64,000 nt of DNA. Origin: Pseudorhodoferax sp. Leaf267. GTDB lineage: Bacteria; Pseudomonadota; Gammaproteobacteria; Burkholderiales; Burkholderiaceae_C. This document shows positions 43,010 to 51,447 of this stretch, piece by piece. A program made the translations under genes and the position numbers. Every line of letters begins with the position of its first letter. Position 1 is the first letter of the stretch. The stretch covers positions 660,830 to 724,829 of the forward strand of contig NZ_LMMV01000012.1 of the NCBI RefSeq assembly GCF_001422405.1, written 5' to 3'. Under the pieces are notes generated by a model. It ran no database searches and had not been told where the DNA came from. It saw only the letters and a program-made list of their open reading frames with translations.

Positions 43010-43687
43010 TCACAACGAAGCCCCACCGCAAACCCGAATGTCCTGCCCCGTAATGGCCGCCGCAGCAGGCGACAAAAGAAACCCCACCAGCGCCGCAATC
43101 TCCTCGGGCTCGATCAAGCGCCCCATGGGAGGCAGCTTGGGCTTCTCAGCCTGGCGAGCGGGGTCGGCCAGCATCCCCGTGCGCGTAGCCGCAGGCGATA
43201 CCACGTTGACCGTCACGCCACGCGCCACCACCTCGGCCGCCCAGCTGCGCGCCAGCGCGACCATCGCGGCCTTCGTGGCTGCGTACTGGCTGCGGCCTGC
43301 GACGCCAGAGGCCACGCGGCTTCCGATCAGCACCACACGGCCCTGACCAGCAGCGGCCATGGCGGGAACCAGATGGTTGGCGATGCGGCTGAGCGCGTCC
43401 ACGTGCAAGGCCCACATGCGTTGGCCGTCGGCAGCGTCAAGGCCGCCGAGCGGTGCCACGCGCATCACACCGGCTGCGTGGACCAGGGCTTGCGCGCCCA
43501 CGGCCGCACGGCTTGCCACCTCGGTGGCGTCGGCGTCGGCCAGATCGACAGTGACCGGCGTGAAGCCCGCGTGCACGATGCTGGCCGGCGTGCGATCAAA
43601 GCCGGTCACCGCCCAGCCCTGCGCGAGCAAGGTCCTCGCAATCGCCGCGCCGATGCCAGCGCTGCTGCCGGTCACGACCGCGCGCAT
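43010..43687 (-). CDS. Short-chain dehydrogenase/reductase
   Basis: A 225-residue classical SDR. The cofactor motif is TGSSAGIGAAIA near the N-terminus, the structural motif VHAAGV, and the catalytic Ser123, Tyr135 and Lys139 (GSRVASG, YAATK). The start ATG at 43687 follows the Bug gene stop by one base (TGAGATG), so the genes are translationally coupled. It is the last gene of the block headed by the first Bug gene. It likely oxidises an alcohol intermediate of the unknown pathway. Confidence 0.88.
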   Translation of the reverse strand: MRAVVTGSSAGIGAAIARTLLAQGWAVTGFDRTPASIVHAGFTPVTVDLADADATEVASRAAVGAQALVHAAGVMRVAPLGGLDAADGQRMWALHVDALSRIANHLVPAMAAAGQGRVVLIGSRVASGVAGRSQYAATKAAMVALARSWAAEVVARGVTVNVVSPAATRTGMLADPARQAEKPKLPPMGRLIEPEEIAALVGFLLSPAAAAITGQDIRVCGGASL

Positions 43688-43688
43688 C

Positions 43689-44651
43689 TCACTCGGGCTT
43701 GATGTTGGCATCGGCGATCGTCTTGAACGCACGTGCCGTGTCGTCCTTCTGGAAGCGCGCGAACTCGTCCGGCGTGCCACCGCCGAGCAGGATGCCCTGC
43801 GACGTGAGCCGCTCCTTCATCTCGCCGGCCAGCGCCTTGTTGACCTCGGCGTTGAGTTTCTGCACCACGTCGGCCGGCAGCTTGGCCGGGCCCCACAGCC
43901 CATACCAGCTGTAGAACTCGTAGCCCGGGATCGTCTCGCCCACCGTGGGCACTTCGGGCAGCGTGGGCAGCCGCGTCTTGGACGTGACGGCGATGATCTT
44001 CAACATGCCGCTCTTGTAGAAGGATGTCGCGCCCAGCACCGGGTCCACGAAGCCGGCAATCTGGCCGCCCACCAGGTCCTGGTAGGCCGGGGCCGAGCCC
44101 TTGTACGGCACGATCTGCAGGTTCAGGCCGGCGCTGCTCTTGAGCAGTTCGGTCGAGAAATGCCCGGCCGAGGCGATGGAGCCCACTGCGAAGCTGAGCT
44201 TGCCGGGATTGGCCTTGGCATGCGAGACCAGCGACTTCACGTCGGTGATCGGCAGGTCCTTGTTCACCGAGACCGACAGCGGCGCCTTGGCCACCAGCGC
44301 GATGGGCGTGAAGTCGGTGAGCGGGTCGTAGGGCGGCGTCTTCAGGAAGTGCGTGGACGTAGTGAACGTGGACGCGTTGAACAGCAGCGTGTAGCCGTCG
44401 GCCGGGGCCTTGGCCACGTTGTTCGATCCGATGGTGGCGTTGCCGCCCGGGCGGTTGTCCACGATGAAGCTCTGGCCGGTCTGCTCGCCGAGCTTTTGCG
44501 CGAGCAAACGGCCCACGGTGTCCAGCGTGCCGCCGGGCGGAAACGGGATGATGACCCGCACCGGCTTGTTGGGGTAGTCACTGGCCAGCGCGGCCGTGAA
44601 GGGAAGGGCCAGGGCAAGGGCCGCCAGGGCCCGGCGCGAAACGTCGTGCAT
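43689..44651 (-). CDS. Bug/TctC-family tripartite transporter binding protein (second copy)
   Basis: A 320-residue periplasmic binding protein. The signal peptide is about 23 residues (RRALAALALALPFTAALAS), followed by YPNKPVRVIIPFPPGGTLD, the family's hallmark start, then NRPGGNATIGSNNVAKAPADGYTLLF. GAGGAG seven bases before the ATG at 44651 supports this start. Bug proteins usually bind carboxylates. No tctA/tctB membrane genes are nearby, so it is an orphan, as is common in Burkholderiales. Confidence 0.9.
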   Translation of the reverse strand: MHDVSRRALAALALALPFTAALASDYPNKPVRVIIPFPPGGTLDTVGRLLAQKLGEQTGQSFIVDNRPGGNATIGSNNVAKAPADGYTLLFNASTFTTSTHFLKTPPYDPLTDFTPIALVAKAPLSVSVNKDLPITDVKSLVSHAKANPGKLSFAVGSIASAGHFSTELLKSSAGLNLQIVPYKGSAPAYQDLVGGQIAGFVDPVLGATSFYKSGMLKIIAVTSKTRLPTLPEVPTVGETIPGYEFYSWYGLWGPAKLPADVVQKLNAEVNKALAGEMKERLTSQGILLGGGTPDEFARFQKDDTARAFKTIADANIKPE

Positions 44652-44693
44652 CGTGTGTCTCCTCAAAAGCGGGCCGGTGATGGCCCGCGGGTT

Positions 44694-45875
44694 TCAATCC
44701 AGGCCGTGTACGGCCAGCAGCGCGCGCATGCGCTGCACGGCCAGCTCGGGCTTTTCCAGCACGTTGGCCGCATCGGCCAGGCGGAACAGTTCGGCGAAGT
44801 GCTGCAGCGAGCGGGTGCTCTGCTGGCCGCCGACCATGGTGAAGTGCTTCTGGTGGCCGTTGAGCCAGGCCATGAACACCACGCCCGTCTTGTAGAAGCG
44901 CGTGGGCGCCGCAAAGATGTGGCGCGACAGCGGCACCGTGGGGCCCAGGATGGCGTGGAACTCGTCGAGCTTGCCCTCGGCCAGCTTGCCCAGGGCGGCG
45001 CTGGCGGCCGGCGCGATCGCGTCGAAGATGCCCAGCAGCGCGTCGCTCTGGCCGTGCAGCGGCTGCTCGCCCCAGCCGTCGCCCGCGATCAGCTCGGCGT
45101 AGTTGAAGTCGTCGCCCGTGTACATGCGCACGCCCGCGGGCAGGCGCCGGCGCATGGCGATTTCCTTGTCCTTGTCGAGCAGCGAGATCTTGATGCCGTC
45201 GACCTTGGTCGGGTTCGCGGCGATGACGGCCAGGGCCGTGTCCATCGCGGCGTCCACGTCGTCGGTGCCCCAGTAGCCGGCGAGGGCCGGGTCGAACATG
45301 GGGCCGAGCCAGTGCAGCACCACGGGCTGTTTGACCTGCGACAGGATGCGGCCGTACACGCGCTCGTAGTCGGCCGGGCTCTTGGCCACGCGCGCCAGCG
45401 CGCGGCTGGCCATGATGATGAGCTTGCCGCCCAGCTTCTCGATGGCGGCCATCTGCTCTTCGTAGCCGCGGATCACGTCGTCCACGCTTTTCACGGCGTC
45501 GATGTCCAGGTGGTCCGTGCCGCAGCCGGAGGCGACGATGGCGCCCGGGTGGTCCTTGGCGGCGTCCAGCGAGCGGCGGATCAGCTCCAGCGAGGTCGGC
45601 CAGTCCAGGCCCATGCCGCGCTGCGCCGTGTCCATGGCCTCGGCCACGCCCAGGCCCAGCGACCACAGGTGCTGGCGGTAGGCGATGGTGGTGTCCCAGT
45701 CGATGGCGGCGGTCAGCCACGGGTCGACCGCGGCCAGCGGGTCTGCGACCACGTGGGCGGCCGAGTACGCGATGCGGTTGAACTGTGTGCCGGCGGCCGG
45801 GCGCGCCAGCGGCGTGCCGCGCAGCGCGTAGGGCGCGATGCCGGTGGCGGTGGGGAGGTTGAGCGACAAGGCCAT
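44694..45875 (-). CDS. DUF993 / dihydrodipicolinate synthase-like family protein
   Basis: A 393-residue protein that I assign to the DUF993 group, related to the DapA/aldolase TIM barrel. Segments supporting a barrel enzyme are IVASGCGTDHLD, LIIMASRALARVAKSPADYERVY, PVVLHWLGPMFDPALAGYWG, VDGIKISLLDKDKE (with a candidate Schiff-base Lys) and MYTGDDFNYAELI. It starts 10 bases after the Gfo/Idh/MocA gene. An aldol or retro-aldol or dehydration step on a keto-sugar acid is plausible, but no characterised reaction is claimed. Confidence 0.8.
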   Translation of the reverse strand: MALSLNLPTATGIAPYALRGTPLARPAAGTQFNRIAYSAAHVVADPLAAVDPWLTAAIDWDTTIAYRQHLWSLGLGVAEAMDTAQRGMGLDWPTSLELIRRSLDAAKDHPGAIVASGCGTDHLDIDAVKSVDDVIRGYEEQMAAIEKLGGKLIIMASRALARVAKSPADYERVYGRILSQVKQPVVLHWLGPMFDPALAGYWGTDDVDAAMDTALAVIAANPTKVDGIKISLLDKDKEIAMRRRLPAGVRMYTGDDFNYAELIAGDGWGEQPLHGQSDALLGIFDAIAPAASAALGKLAEGKLDEFHAILGPTVPLSRHIFAAPTRFYKTGVVFMAWLNGHQKHFTMVGGQQSTRSLQHFAELFRLADAANVLEKPELAVQRMRALLAVHGLD

Positions 45876-45885
45876 GGCGCGTTCC

Positions 45886-47049
45886 TCAGACCGTCAGCGA
45901 GGGCACGTCGACCCAGCGGCGTTCCTTGTGCGATTGCAGCGCGGCCTCGACCAGCTGCACACCCTTGGCGCCTTCGGGCAGCGTCCAGGCATAGGGCGCG
46001 TCTTCGACCACGTGGCGGATGAAGTGCTCCCACTGGATCTTGAAACCGTTGTCGTAGACCATGGAATCGGGCACTTCCTGCCATTGGTCGAAGAAGTTCA
46101 TGGTCTGCTTGACGTCGGGGTTCCACACCGGGCGCGGCGTGTTCACGCGGCTTTGCGCGCGGCAGTCCGAGAGGCCCGCCACGGCCGAGCCGTGCGTGCC
46201 GTCCACATGGAAGGTCACCAGGTCGTCGCGGCGCACGCGCGTGGCCCAGCTCATGTTGAGTTGCGCGACCACGGGCTCGCCGTTGTGGCCCTTAAGTTCG
46301 CAGGTGGCGTAGGCCGCGTCGTCGGCGGTGGCCGTGTAGGGCTTGCCGGCTTCGTCCCAGCGCTTGGGGATGTGGGTGGCGGCCAGGCACGAGACCGACT
46401 GCACCTCGCCGAACAGGTTGTCCAGCACATAGCGCCAGTGGCACATCATGTCCAGGATCATGCCGCCGCCGTCTTCGCTGCGGTAATTCCAGCTCGGGCG
46501 CTGGATGGGCTGCAGGTCGCCCTCGAACACCCAGTAGCCGAACTCCAGGCGCACGCTGAGCATGCGGCCGAAGAAGTCGGCGCGGCGCAGCATGTCCAGC
46601 TTGCGCAGGCCGGGCAGGAACAGCTTGTCCTGCACGGCGCCGTGCTTGAGGCCCGACTTGTTGGCCACCTTGGCGATGTCCAGCGCCTCGGCCAGCGTGG
46701 TGGCAATGGGCTTTTCGCAGTAGACATGCTTGCCGGCGCGCAGGGCCTGGGCCAGCAGCGTGGGGCGCATTTGCGTGGTGCCGGCGTCGAAGAACACCGT
46801 GTCGTCCTTGTTGGCCAGCGCCGCTTCGAGGTTGGTGCCCCAGCGCTCGATGCCGTGCGCGCGGGCCAGGGCCTCGATCTTCTCGGCGTTGCGGCCGATC
46901 AGGATGGGGTCGGGCATGACCTTGTCGCCGTTGGAGAGCGTCACGCCGCCCTGGGCGCGGATCGCGACGATGGAGCGGATCAGGTGCTGGTTCATGCCCA
47001 TGCGGCCGGTGACACCGTGCATGATCAGGCCGAGACGTTGGGTAGCCAT
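45886..47049 (-). CDS. Gfo/Idh/MocA-family oxidoreductase
   Basis: A 387-residue NAD(P)-dependent sugar or cyclitol dehydrogenase. The N-terminal Rossmann-type segment is LIMHGVTGRMGMNQHL, and the family signature is HVYCEKPIATTLAEAL with its conserved Lys. A C-terminal beta-sheet domain includes GGGMILDMMCHWRYVLDNLFG. Members often oxidise a sugar hydroxyl to a ketone. It is the second gene of the block, 41 bases after the first Bug gene, and 10 bases before the DUF993 gene, which suggests sequential oxidation and carbon-carbon chemistry. Confidence 0.9.
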   Translation of the reverse strand: MATQRLGLIMHGVTGRMGMNQHLIRSIVAIRAQGGVTLSNGDKVMPDPILIGRNAEKIEALARAHGIERWGTNLEAALANKDDTVFFDAGTTQMRPTLLAQALRAGKHVYCEKPIATTLAEALDIAKVANKSGLKHGAVQDKLFLPGLRKLDMLRRADFFGRMLSVRLEFGYWVFEGDLQPIQRPSWNYRSEDGGGMILDMMCHWRYVLDNLFGEVQSVSCLAATHIPKRWDEAGKPYTATADDAAYATCELKGHNGEPVVAQLNMSWATRVRRDDLVTFHVDGTHGSAVAGLSDCRAQSRVNTPRPVWNPDVKQTMNFFDQWQEVPDSMVYDNGFKIQWEHFIRHVVEDAPYAWTLPEGAKGVQLVEAALQSHKERRWVDVPSLTV

Positions 47050-47090
47050 ATCAGAAGTCCTGCAAAACGTGGAGGTGGAGGGGTGGCGGC

Positions 47091-48062
47091 TTACTGCGCG
47101 GGCGTGAGGCCGGCGGCTTTCACGAGCTTCGCGTTGGCGGCGATCTCGGTCTTGATGTAGGCGTCGAACTCTTCGGGCTTGAGCGTCCAGGCGTCGGCGC
47201 CCAGCTTCAGGAAGCGTTCCTTGACCTCGGGGCTGGCAAGCGCCTTGACGACCTCGTCGTGCAGCCGGTTCACGATGTCGCGCGGCGTCTTGGCTGGGGC
47301 CATCATGCCGATCCAGAAGTTGAACTCAGAGCCCGGCACGCCGCCTTCGGCCGTGGTCGGCACGTCGGGCAGCGCGCTGGCGCGCTTGGGCGAGCCCACG
47401 GCCAGGGCCAGCAACTGGCCTTCCTTGATCTGGCCGATGACGGGTGCGATCGGCGAGAAGTAGTAGTCCACGCGGCCGGCCAGTACTTCGGTCACGGCCT
47501 CGGCCGAGCCCTTGAACGGGATGTTGGTCGCGTCGATGTGCGCGGCCATCTTGAACTTCTCGGCGTTCAGGTGCGTGGCGCTGCCCTGGCCGGCGGAGGC
47601 GAAGTTCATCTGACCCGGGTTGGCCTTGGCCTTGGCTACCAGGTCCTGCACCGTCTTGATGCCCTTGGCCGGCGAGATCACCAGCACGTTGGGCGTGCTC
47701 GAGATCGGTGTGACGCCGGCGAAATCGGCCACGGTGTCGAACGGCAGCTTGGCGAAGGTGGATGGGCTCACCGTGTGCGACGACGAGTGGATCATGATGG
47801 TGTAGCCATCCGGCGCGGCCGTGGCCACGGCCTGCTGGCCGATGGTGCCGCTGGCGCCGCCGCGGTTGTCGACCACCAGCGTCTGGCCGAGGCTCTGGCC
47901 CATCTTGTCGGCAATCGCGCGCGCAATGATGTCGGTGGTGCTGCCGGCCGCGAAGGGCACGACCACGCGGATCGGCTTGTTCGGGTAGGCGTTCTGGGCG
48001 GCGGCGATCTGGGGCAGCAGGGCCGCGGCGGCCAGCGCGACGGCAAGGCGGGTCAAGGACAT
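47091..48062 (-). CDS. Bug/TctC-family binding protein (first copy)
   Basis: A 323-residue periplasmic binding protein. The signal peptide is MSLTRLAVALAAAALLPQIA up to AAQ; the mature start is YPNKPIRVVVPFAAGSTTD, then DNRGGASGTIGQQAVATAAPDGYTI. The ATG at 48062 has CCGGAGA upstream. It heads the catabolic block and its leader contains a TetR-type operator-like dyad. It differs clearly from the second Bug copy in the same block, so the two may bind different ligands. Confidence 0.9.
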   Translation of the reverse strand: MSLTRLAVALAAAALLPQIAAAQNAYPNKPIRVVVPFAAGSTTDIIARAIADKMGQSLGQTLVVDNRGGASGTIGQQAVATAAPDGYTIMIHSSSHTVSPSTFAKLPFDTVADFAGVTPISSTPNVLVISPAKGIKTVQDLVAKAKANPGQMNFASAGQGSATHLNAEKFKMAAHIDATNIPFKGSAEAVTEVLAGRVDYYFSPIAPVIGQIKEGQLLALAVGSPKRASALPDVPTTAEGGVPGSEFNFWIGMMAPAKTPRDIVNRLHDEVVKALASPEVKERFLKLGADAWTLKPEEFDAYIKTEIAANAKLVKAAGLTPAQ

Positions 48063-48087
48063 GGCAGGTCTCCGGAAGGTGGTTGTT

Positions 48088-48104
48088 TTCACCATTCGGT
48101 GAAT
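48088..48104. promoter_or_regulatory. Operator-like dyad before the catabolic operon
   Basis: TTCACC-ATTC-GGTGAA, six-base perfect arms with a four-base spacer, then T. It lies 26 bases upstream of the first Bug gene. A related site occurs between tetR and the TPP-enzyme gene, so both are probably bound by the adjacent TetR protein. Confidence 0.6.
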
Positions 48105-48153
48105 TGTCGGATTCTAGGGAGGCTGACGTGCCCGCGTCAACGCGCGCCCGCTT

Positions 48154-48801
48154 TCAGCTTCTAAGTACATACCCTAGGACGACTTCGCACATGTGGGACA
48201 GGCGTTCGTGGAGCGCCTTGGGCGTCATGAGGTCGCGGCCGAACACCGCTGCCAGCGTGTGCTGGTTCGACAGGTAGAAGTACGCCATGCCGGCGATCGA
48301 CACGTAGAGCTGCAGCGGGTCGACACCGCCGCGAAACAGGCCTTCGGCACGGCCACGCTCCAGGATCTCGGCCAGTGTGTCGATCAGCGGCGAGTTCATC
48401 TCGCGCACCTTCCCCGACTGCGCCAGATGCGTGCCGCGGTGCAGGTTTTCGCTGTTGAGCAGCGTCAGGAACTCGGGGTGGGCGAGGTAGTAGTCCCAGG
48501 TGAACTCGGTCAGCCGGCGCAGCGCCTGGGCCGGCGGCAGCTCGCTCAAGTGCAACTGCTTCTCGGCCTCGCGGATGTCCAGGTAGCTCTGCTCCAGCAC
48601 GGCCAGGAACAGGCCGTCCTTGCTGTCGAAGTAGTAGTAGATGAGCCGCTTGTTGACGCCTGCGCGGTCGGCGATGCGGTCCACGCGGGCGCCCGCCAGG
48701 CCGTGGCGCGCGAACTCCTCGCGGGCGGAATCCAGGATGATGAGCTGCGAGCGGTCGGCATCGCGGGTGCGCGGCTCCAGGGGGGTGGGGGTGGCGCTCA
48801 T
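48154..48801 (-). CDS. TetR-family transcriptional regulator
   Basis: A 215-residue repressor. The N-terminal helix-turn-helix covers about residues 20-65 (ILDSAREEFARHGLAGARVD, then IADRAGVNKRLIYYYFDSK), followed by a helical ligand domain of the RutR/NicS-like type. The ATG at 48801 is chosen; the earlier in-frame codons overlap the divergent promoter. It lies between the catabolic operon (same strand, downstream) and the divergent TPP-enzyme gene, and dyads matching each other occur in both flanking promoters. Confidence 0.9.
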   Translation of the reverse strand: MSATPTPLEPRTRDADRSQLIILDSAREEFARHGLAGARVDRIADRAGVNKRLIYYYFDSKDGLFLAVLEQSYLDIREAEKQLHLSELPPAQALRRLTEFTWDYYLAHPEFLTLLNSENLHRGTHLAQSGKVREMNSPLIDTLAEILERGRAEGLFRGGVDPLQLYVSIAGMAYFYLSNQHTLAAVFGRDLMTPKALHERLSHMCEVVLGYVLRS

Positions 48802-48812
48802 GGGGCAAATAG

Positions 48813-48829
48813 TTAACTGAATGGTGAAT
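48813..48829. promoter_or_regulatory. Operator-like half-dyad between tetR and the TPP-enzyme gene
   Basis: TTAACT-GAAT-GGTGAA then T. The right arm GGTGAA(T) and the spacing equal those of the site at 48088-48104; the left arm is degenerate. It lies 12 bases upstream of the tetR ATG and 71 bases before the TPP-enzyme ATG. Confidence 0.55.
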
Positions 48830-48899
48830 AAAAGCAAGTGCCAGGGCCTGCGTCAGATAATGGCCGCCGTCTCACAACGCAGCTTCCCACAGGAATTCC

Positions 48900-50600
48900 A
48901 TGAGCAAACAGATCGCAGGCCATTTGTTGGTGCAGTGTCTCGTCGAACAAGGTGTCAGCCACGTGTTCGGCGTGCCGGGCGAGAGTTATCTAGCGGCACT
49001 GGACGGCTTCCATGCCTATGGCGACCGCATCCAGTTCGTGATCAACCGGCAGGAGGGCGGGGCGGCCTTCATGGCAGAGGCGCATGGCAAGCTGACCGGC
49101 CGGCCGGGCGTGTGCTTCGTGACGCGCGGGCCAGGCGCGACCAACGCCTCGATCGGCGTGCACACGGCCTTCCAGGATTCCACGCCCATGGTGCTGTTCG
49201 TGGGCGACGTGGCCAGCGACTCGCGCGACCGCGAGGTGTTTCAGGAGGTCGACTACCAGAGCTTCTTCGGCCCCAGCACCAAGGGCTTCGCCAAGCGCGT
49301 GGAGCGCATCGACGACGCGCGGCGCATTCCGGAATACGTGGCGCGCGCCTTCGCCACGGCCATGAACGGCCGGCCCGGTCCGGTGGTGCTGGTGCTGCCA
49401 GAGGACATGCTGGTGCAGGAGGTCGACGTGGCGCCGCTGGCCCGCGTCGAGCCGGTGCAGGCCTGGAGCGACCCGGGCGCGCTGCGCACGCTGCGCGAGA
49501 TGCTGCTGGCGTCGAAGCAGCCCTTCGTGATCGCCGGTGGCAGCGGCTGGACGCCGCAGTCGGCCCAGGCGCTGCAGCGCTTCGCCGAGAACTGGAAGCT
49601 GCCCGTCGGCAACGCCTTCCGCTTCCAGGACACCTTCGACAACTGGCATCCGCTGTACGCGGGCGACGTGGGCATCGGCCTGAACCCCAAGCTGGCGCAG
49701 CGCATCAAGGACAGCGATCTCGTGATTGCCATCGGCCCGCGCCTGGGCGAGATGACCACGGGCGGCTACACGCTGCTGCAGGCGCCCAAGGCGAAGCAGA
49801 AGCTGGTGCACATCCATTCCAGCGCCGAGGAGCTGAACCGCGTCTACCAAGCCGACCTGGCGATCAACGCCACGATGAATGCGGCCGCGCGTTCGCTGGA
49901 GGTGCTGACCGCGCCGACCGAACTGCCCTGGGAGGAGTGGGCGCGCGCCGCCAACGCCGACTACGTGGAGAACCTGCAGCCGCAGGCGCTGCCGGGCGAC
50001 ATCGACATGCCGGCCATCATCGGCCTGCTGCAAAAGCACCTGCCAGACGACGCAGTGGTGACCAACGGCGCAGGCAACTTCGCAAGCTGGATGCACCGCT
50101 TCTTCCGCCACCACGGCCTGGCCAAGGGCCACAAGACGCAGTTGGCGCCGACCAATGGCGCCATGGGCTACGGCGTGCCGGCGGCCATCGCGGCGGCGAT
50201 CACGACCGGCCGTACGGCGTTCACGATTGCGGGCGACGGCGATTTCATGATGAACGGGCAGGAGCTGGCCACGGCTATGCAATGCGGCGCCAAGAGCATC
50301 GTGCTGCTGCTCAACAACGGCATGTTCGGCACCATCCGCATGCACCAGGAGCGCGAGTACCCGCGCAAGGTCAGCGGCACGGCGTTGGCCAACCCCGATT
50401 TCGTGAAGCTGGCCCAGGCCTACGGCTATGCGGGCGTGCGCATCACGGCGACGGCCGAGTTCGAGGCGCAACTGCTGGCAGCGCTGGAGCGGCCCGAGGG
50501 CACGCTGATCGAGGTGGTGCTGGACCCGGAGGTCATCACCACGCGCGGCACGCTCACGGCCATCACGCAAGCTGCGTTGAACAAGGCCGGCCAGGCATAG
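48900..50600 (+). CDS. Thiamine-diphosphate-dependent enzyme (acetolactate synthase-like)
   Basis: A 566-residue ThDP enzyme with the usual three domains. The N-terminal pyrimidine domain carries the activating Glu52 (INRQEGGAAFMAEAHG), the central domain includes PFVIAGGSGW, and the C-terminal ThDP-binding motif starts GDGDFMMNGQELATA and ends LLLNN. Relatives include acetolactate synthases, sulfoacetaldehyde acetyltransferases, glyoxylate carboligases and oxalyl-CoA decarboxylases. The divergence from tetR suggests it joins the neighbouring catabolic pathway, perhaps for a decarboxylation or ligation of a 2-keto acid. The exact reaction is not assigned. Confidence 0.88.
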   Translation: MSKQIAGHLLVQCLVEQGVSHVFGVPGESYLAALDGFHAYGDRIQFVINRQEGGAAFMAEAHGKLTGRPGVCFVTRGPGATNASIGVHTAFQDSTPMVLFVGDVASDSRDREVFQEVDYQSFFGPSTKGFAKRVERIDDARRIPEYVARAFATAMNGRPGPVVLVLPEDMLVQEVDVAPLARVEPVQAWSDPGALRTLREMLLASKQPFVIAGGSGWTPQSAQALQRFAENWKLPVGNAFRFQDTFDNWHPLYAGDVGIGLNPKLAQRIKDSDLVIAIGPRLGEMTTGGYTLLQAPKAKQKLVHIHSSAEELNRVYQADLAINATMNAAARSLEVLTAPTELPWEEWARAANADYVENLQPQALPGDIDMPAIIGLLQKHLPDDAVVTNGAGNFASWMHRFFRHHGLAKGHKTQLAPTNGAMGYGVPAAIAAAITTGRTAFTIAGDGDFMMNGQELATAMQCGAKSIVLLLNNGMFGTIRMHQEREYPRKVSGTALANPDFVKLAQAYGYAGVRITATAEFEAQLLAALERPEGTLIEVVLDPEVITTRGTLTAITQAALNKAGQA

Positions 50601-50612
50601 CGCAGACGTGAA

Positions 50613-50640
50613 AAAGGCCGGGAGTGCCGGCCTTTGGATC
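50613..50640. terminator. Bidirectional terminator between TPP-enzyme and SWIB genes
   Basis: A perfect nine-base stem AAAGGCCGG / CCGGCCTTT with a five-base loop lies between two converging genes. A/T runs flank the stem on both sides, so it can stop transcription from either direction. Confidence 0.75.
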
Positions 50641-50656
50641 GACAGCTGGTGCCGTC

Positions 50657-51091
50657 TTACTTCAGGTGCTTGCCGATCAGGCCAGCCATTTCGAACATGG
50701 ACACCTGGGCCTTGCCGAAGACTTCCTTCAGCTTGGGGTCGGCGTTGATCATGCGCTTGTTGACGGCGTCCTGCAGCTTGTTCTTCTTGATGTAGACCCA
50801 CAGCTTGCTGACCACTTCGGTGCGCGGCAGGGGCGTTGCGCCCACGACGGCAGCCAGGGGGCCGCTGGGGGTCAGTGCCTTCATGAAGGCGGCGTTGACG
50901 GCGCGCTTCTTGGCGGGCGCTGCCTTCTTGGCCGGAGCTGCAGCCTTCTTTGCAGGTGCTGCCGTCTTTGCAGGTGCAGCGGCCTTCTTGGCCGGGGCTG
51001 CCTTCTTTGCCGGAGCGGCAGCCGCCTTCTTGGCCGGAGCCGCCTTCTTTGCCGGTGCCGCTTTCGCCGGCGCTTTCTTCGCAGTTGCCAT
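50657..51091 (-). CDS. SWIB/MDM2-domain protein with PAKKA-repeat tail
   Basis: A 144-residue protein. Residues 1-62 are a basic, low-complexity tail of Ala-Pro-Ala-Lys-Lys units like histone H1 or bacterial HC-type proteins. Residues about 70-144 form a SWIB domain (LAAVVGATPLPRTEVVSKLW, then YIKKNKLQDAVNKRMINAD). ATG at 51091 has AAGGA eight bases before it. Such stand-alone SWIB proteins occur in Chlamydia and many proteobacteria; a nucleoid-associated, DNA-binding role is likely from the basic tail but unproven. Confidence 0.9.
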   Translation of the reverse strand: MATAKKAPAKAAPAKKAAPAKKAAAAPAKKAAPAKKAAAPAKTAAPAKKAAAPAKKAAPAKKRAVNAAFMKALTPSGPLAAVVGATPLPRTEVVSKLWVYIKKNKLQDAVNKRMINADPKLKEVFGKAQVSMFEMAGLIGKHLK

Positions 51092-51447
51092 GATGAATTT
51101 CCTTTTTTGGTGTTGACTCTTCACCAGCGAAAGATTGCTTCCTCACTGGCAGAGCGGATGCTAATGGAGAAGAAACGCGTTTCCAAGGGGAAACGGAGCT
51201 TTTTTCTCTCTGGAGACACGCTGTTTCTCCTCTGGAGCGCGCCCCTTAGTGCCATGTGTTGCGGGGCCTGTGCATCGCGCGTACCCATGCACGCCGCGAC
51301 CTGGTGTGAAGACGCCAGGCGCGCAAGGTGGACGGCGAGCGCGCTTTGGCACCAGGAGGATCTTCGTGCGCAAAAGGGATCAGTCTGAAATATCTTGATC
51401 CATCGATTTAAACTTGCCAGCTGCTTTGATCCATGAAAGCCGTTTGA
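51092..51447. other. 356-base intergenic region between SWIB and Lrp genes
   Basis: A divergent region that holds the promoters of both genes. GGAGACA-CGC-TGTTTCTCC at about 51209-51227 is an imperfect hairpin, and a locally A/T-rich segment at about 51383-51420 lies before the Lrp gene. I find no convincing gene. Confidence 0.4.

Noticed and set aside
48821-50611. Second plus-strand frame overlapping the TPP enzyme
   Set aside because: Arg/Gly/Ala-rich frame-shifted reading of the TPP-enzyme gene.
50881-51080. Repeated Ala/Lys/Pro coding units that look like a tandem repeat or CRISPR-like array
   Set aside because: The units are degenerate codons for the basic tail of the SWIB protein, have no fixed spacers and lie inside a gene.
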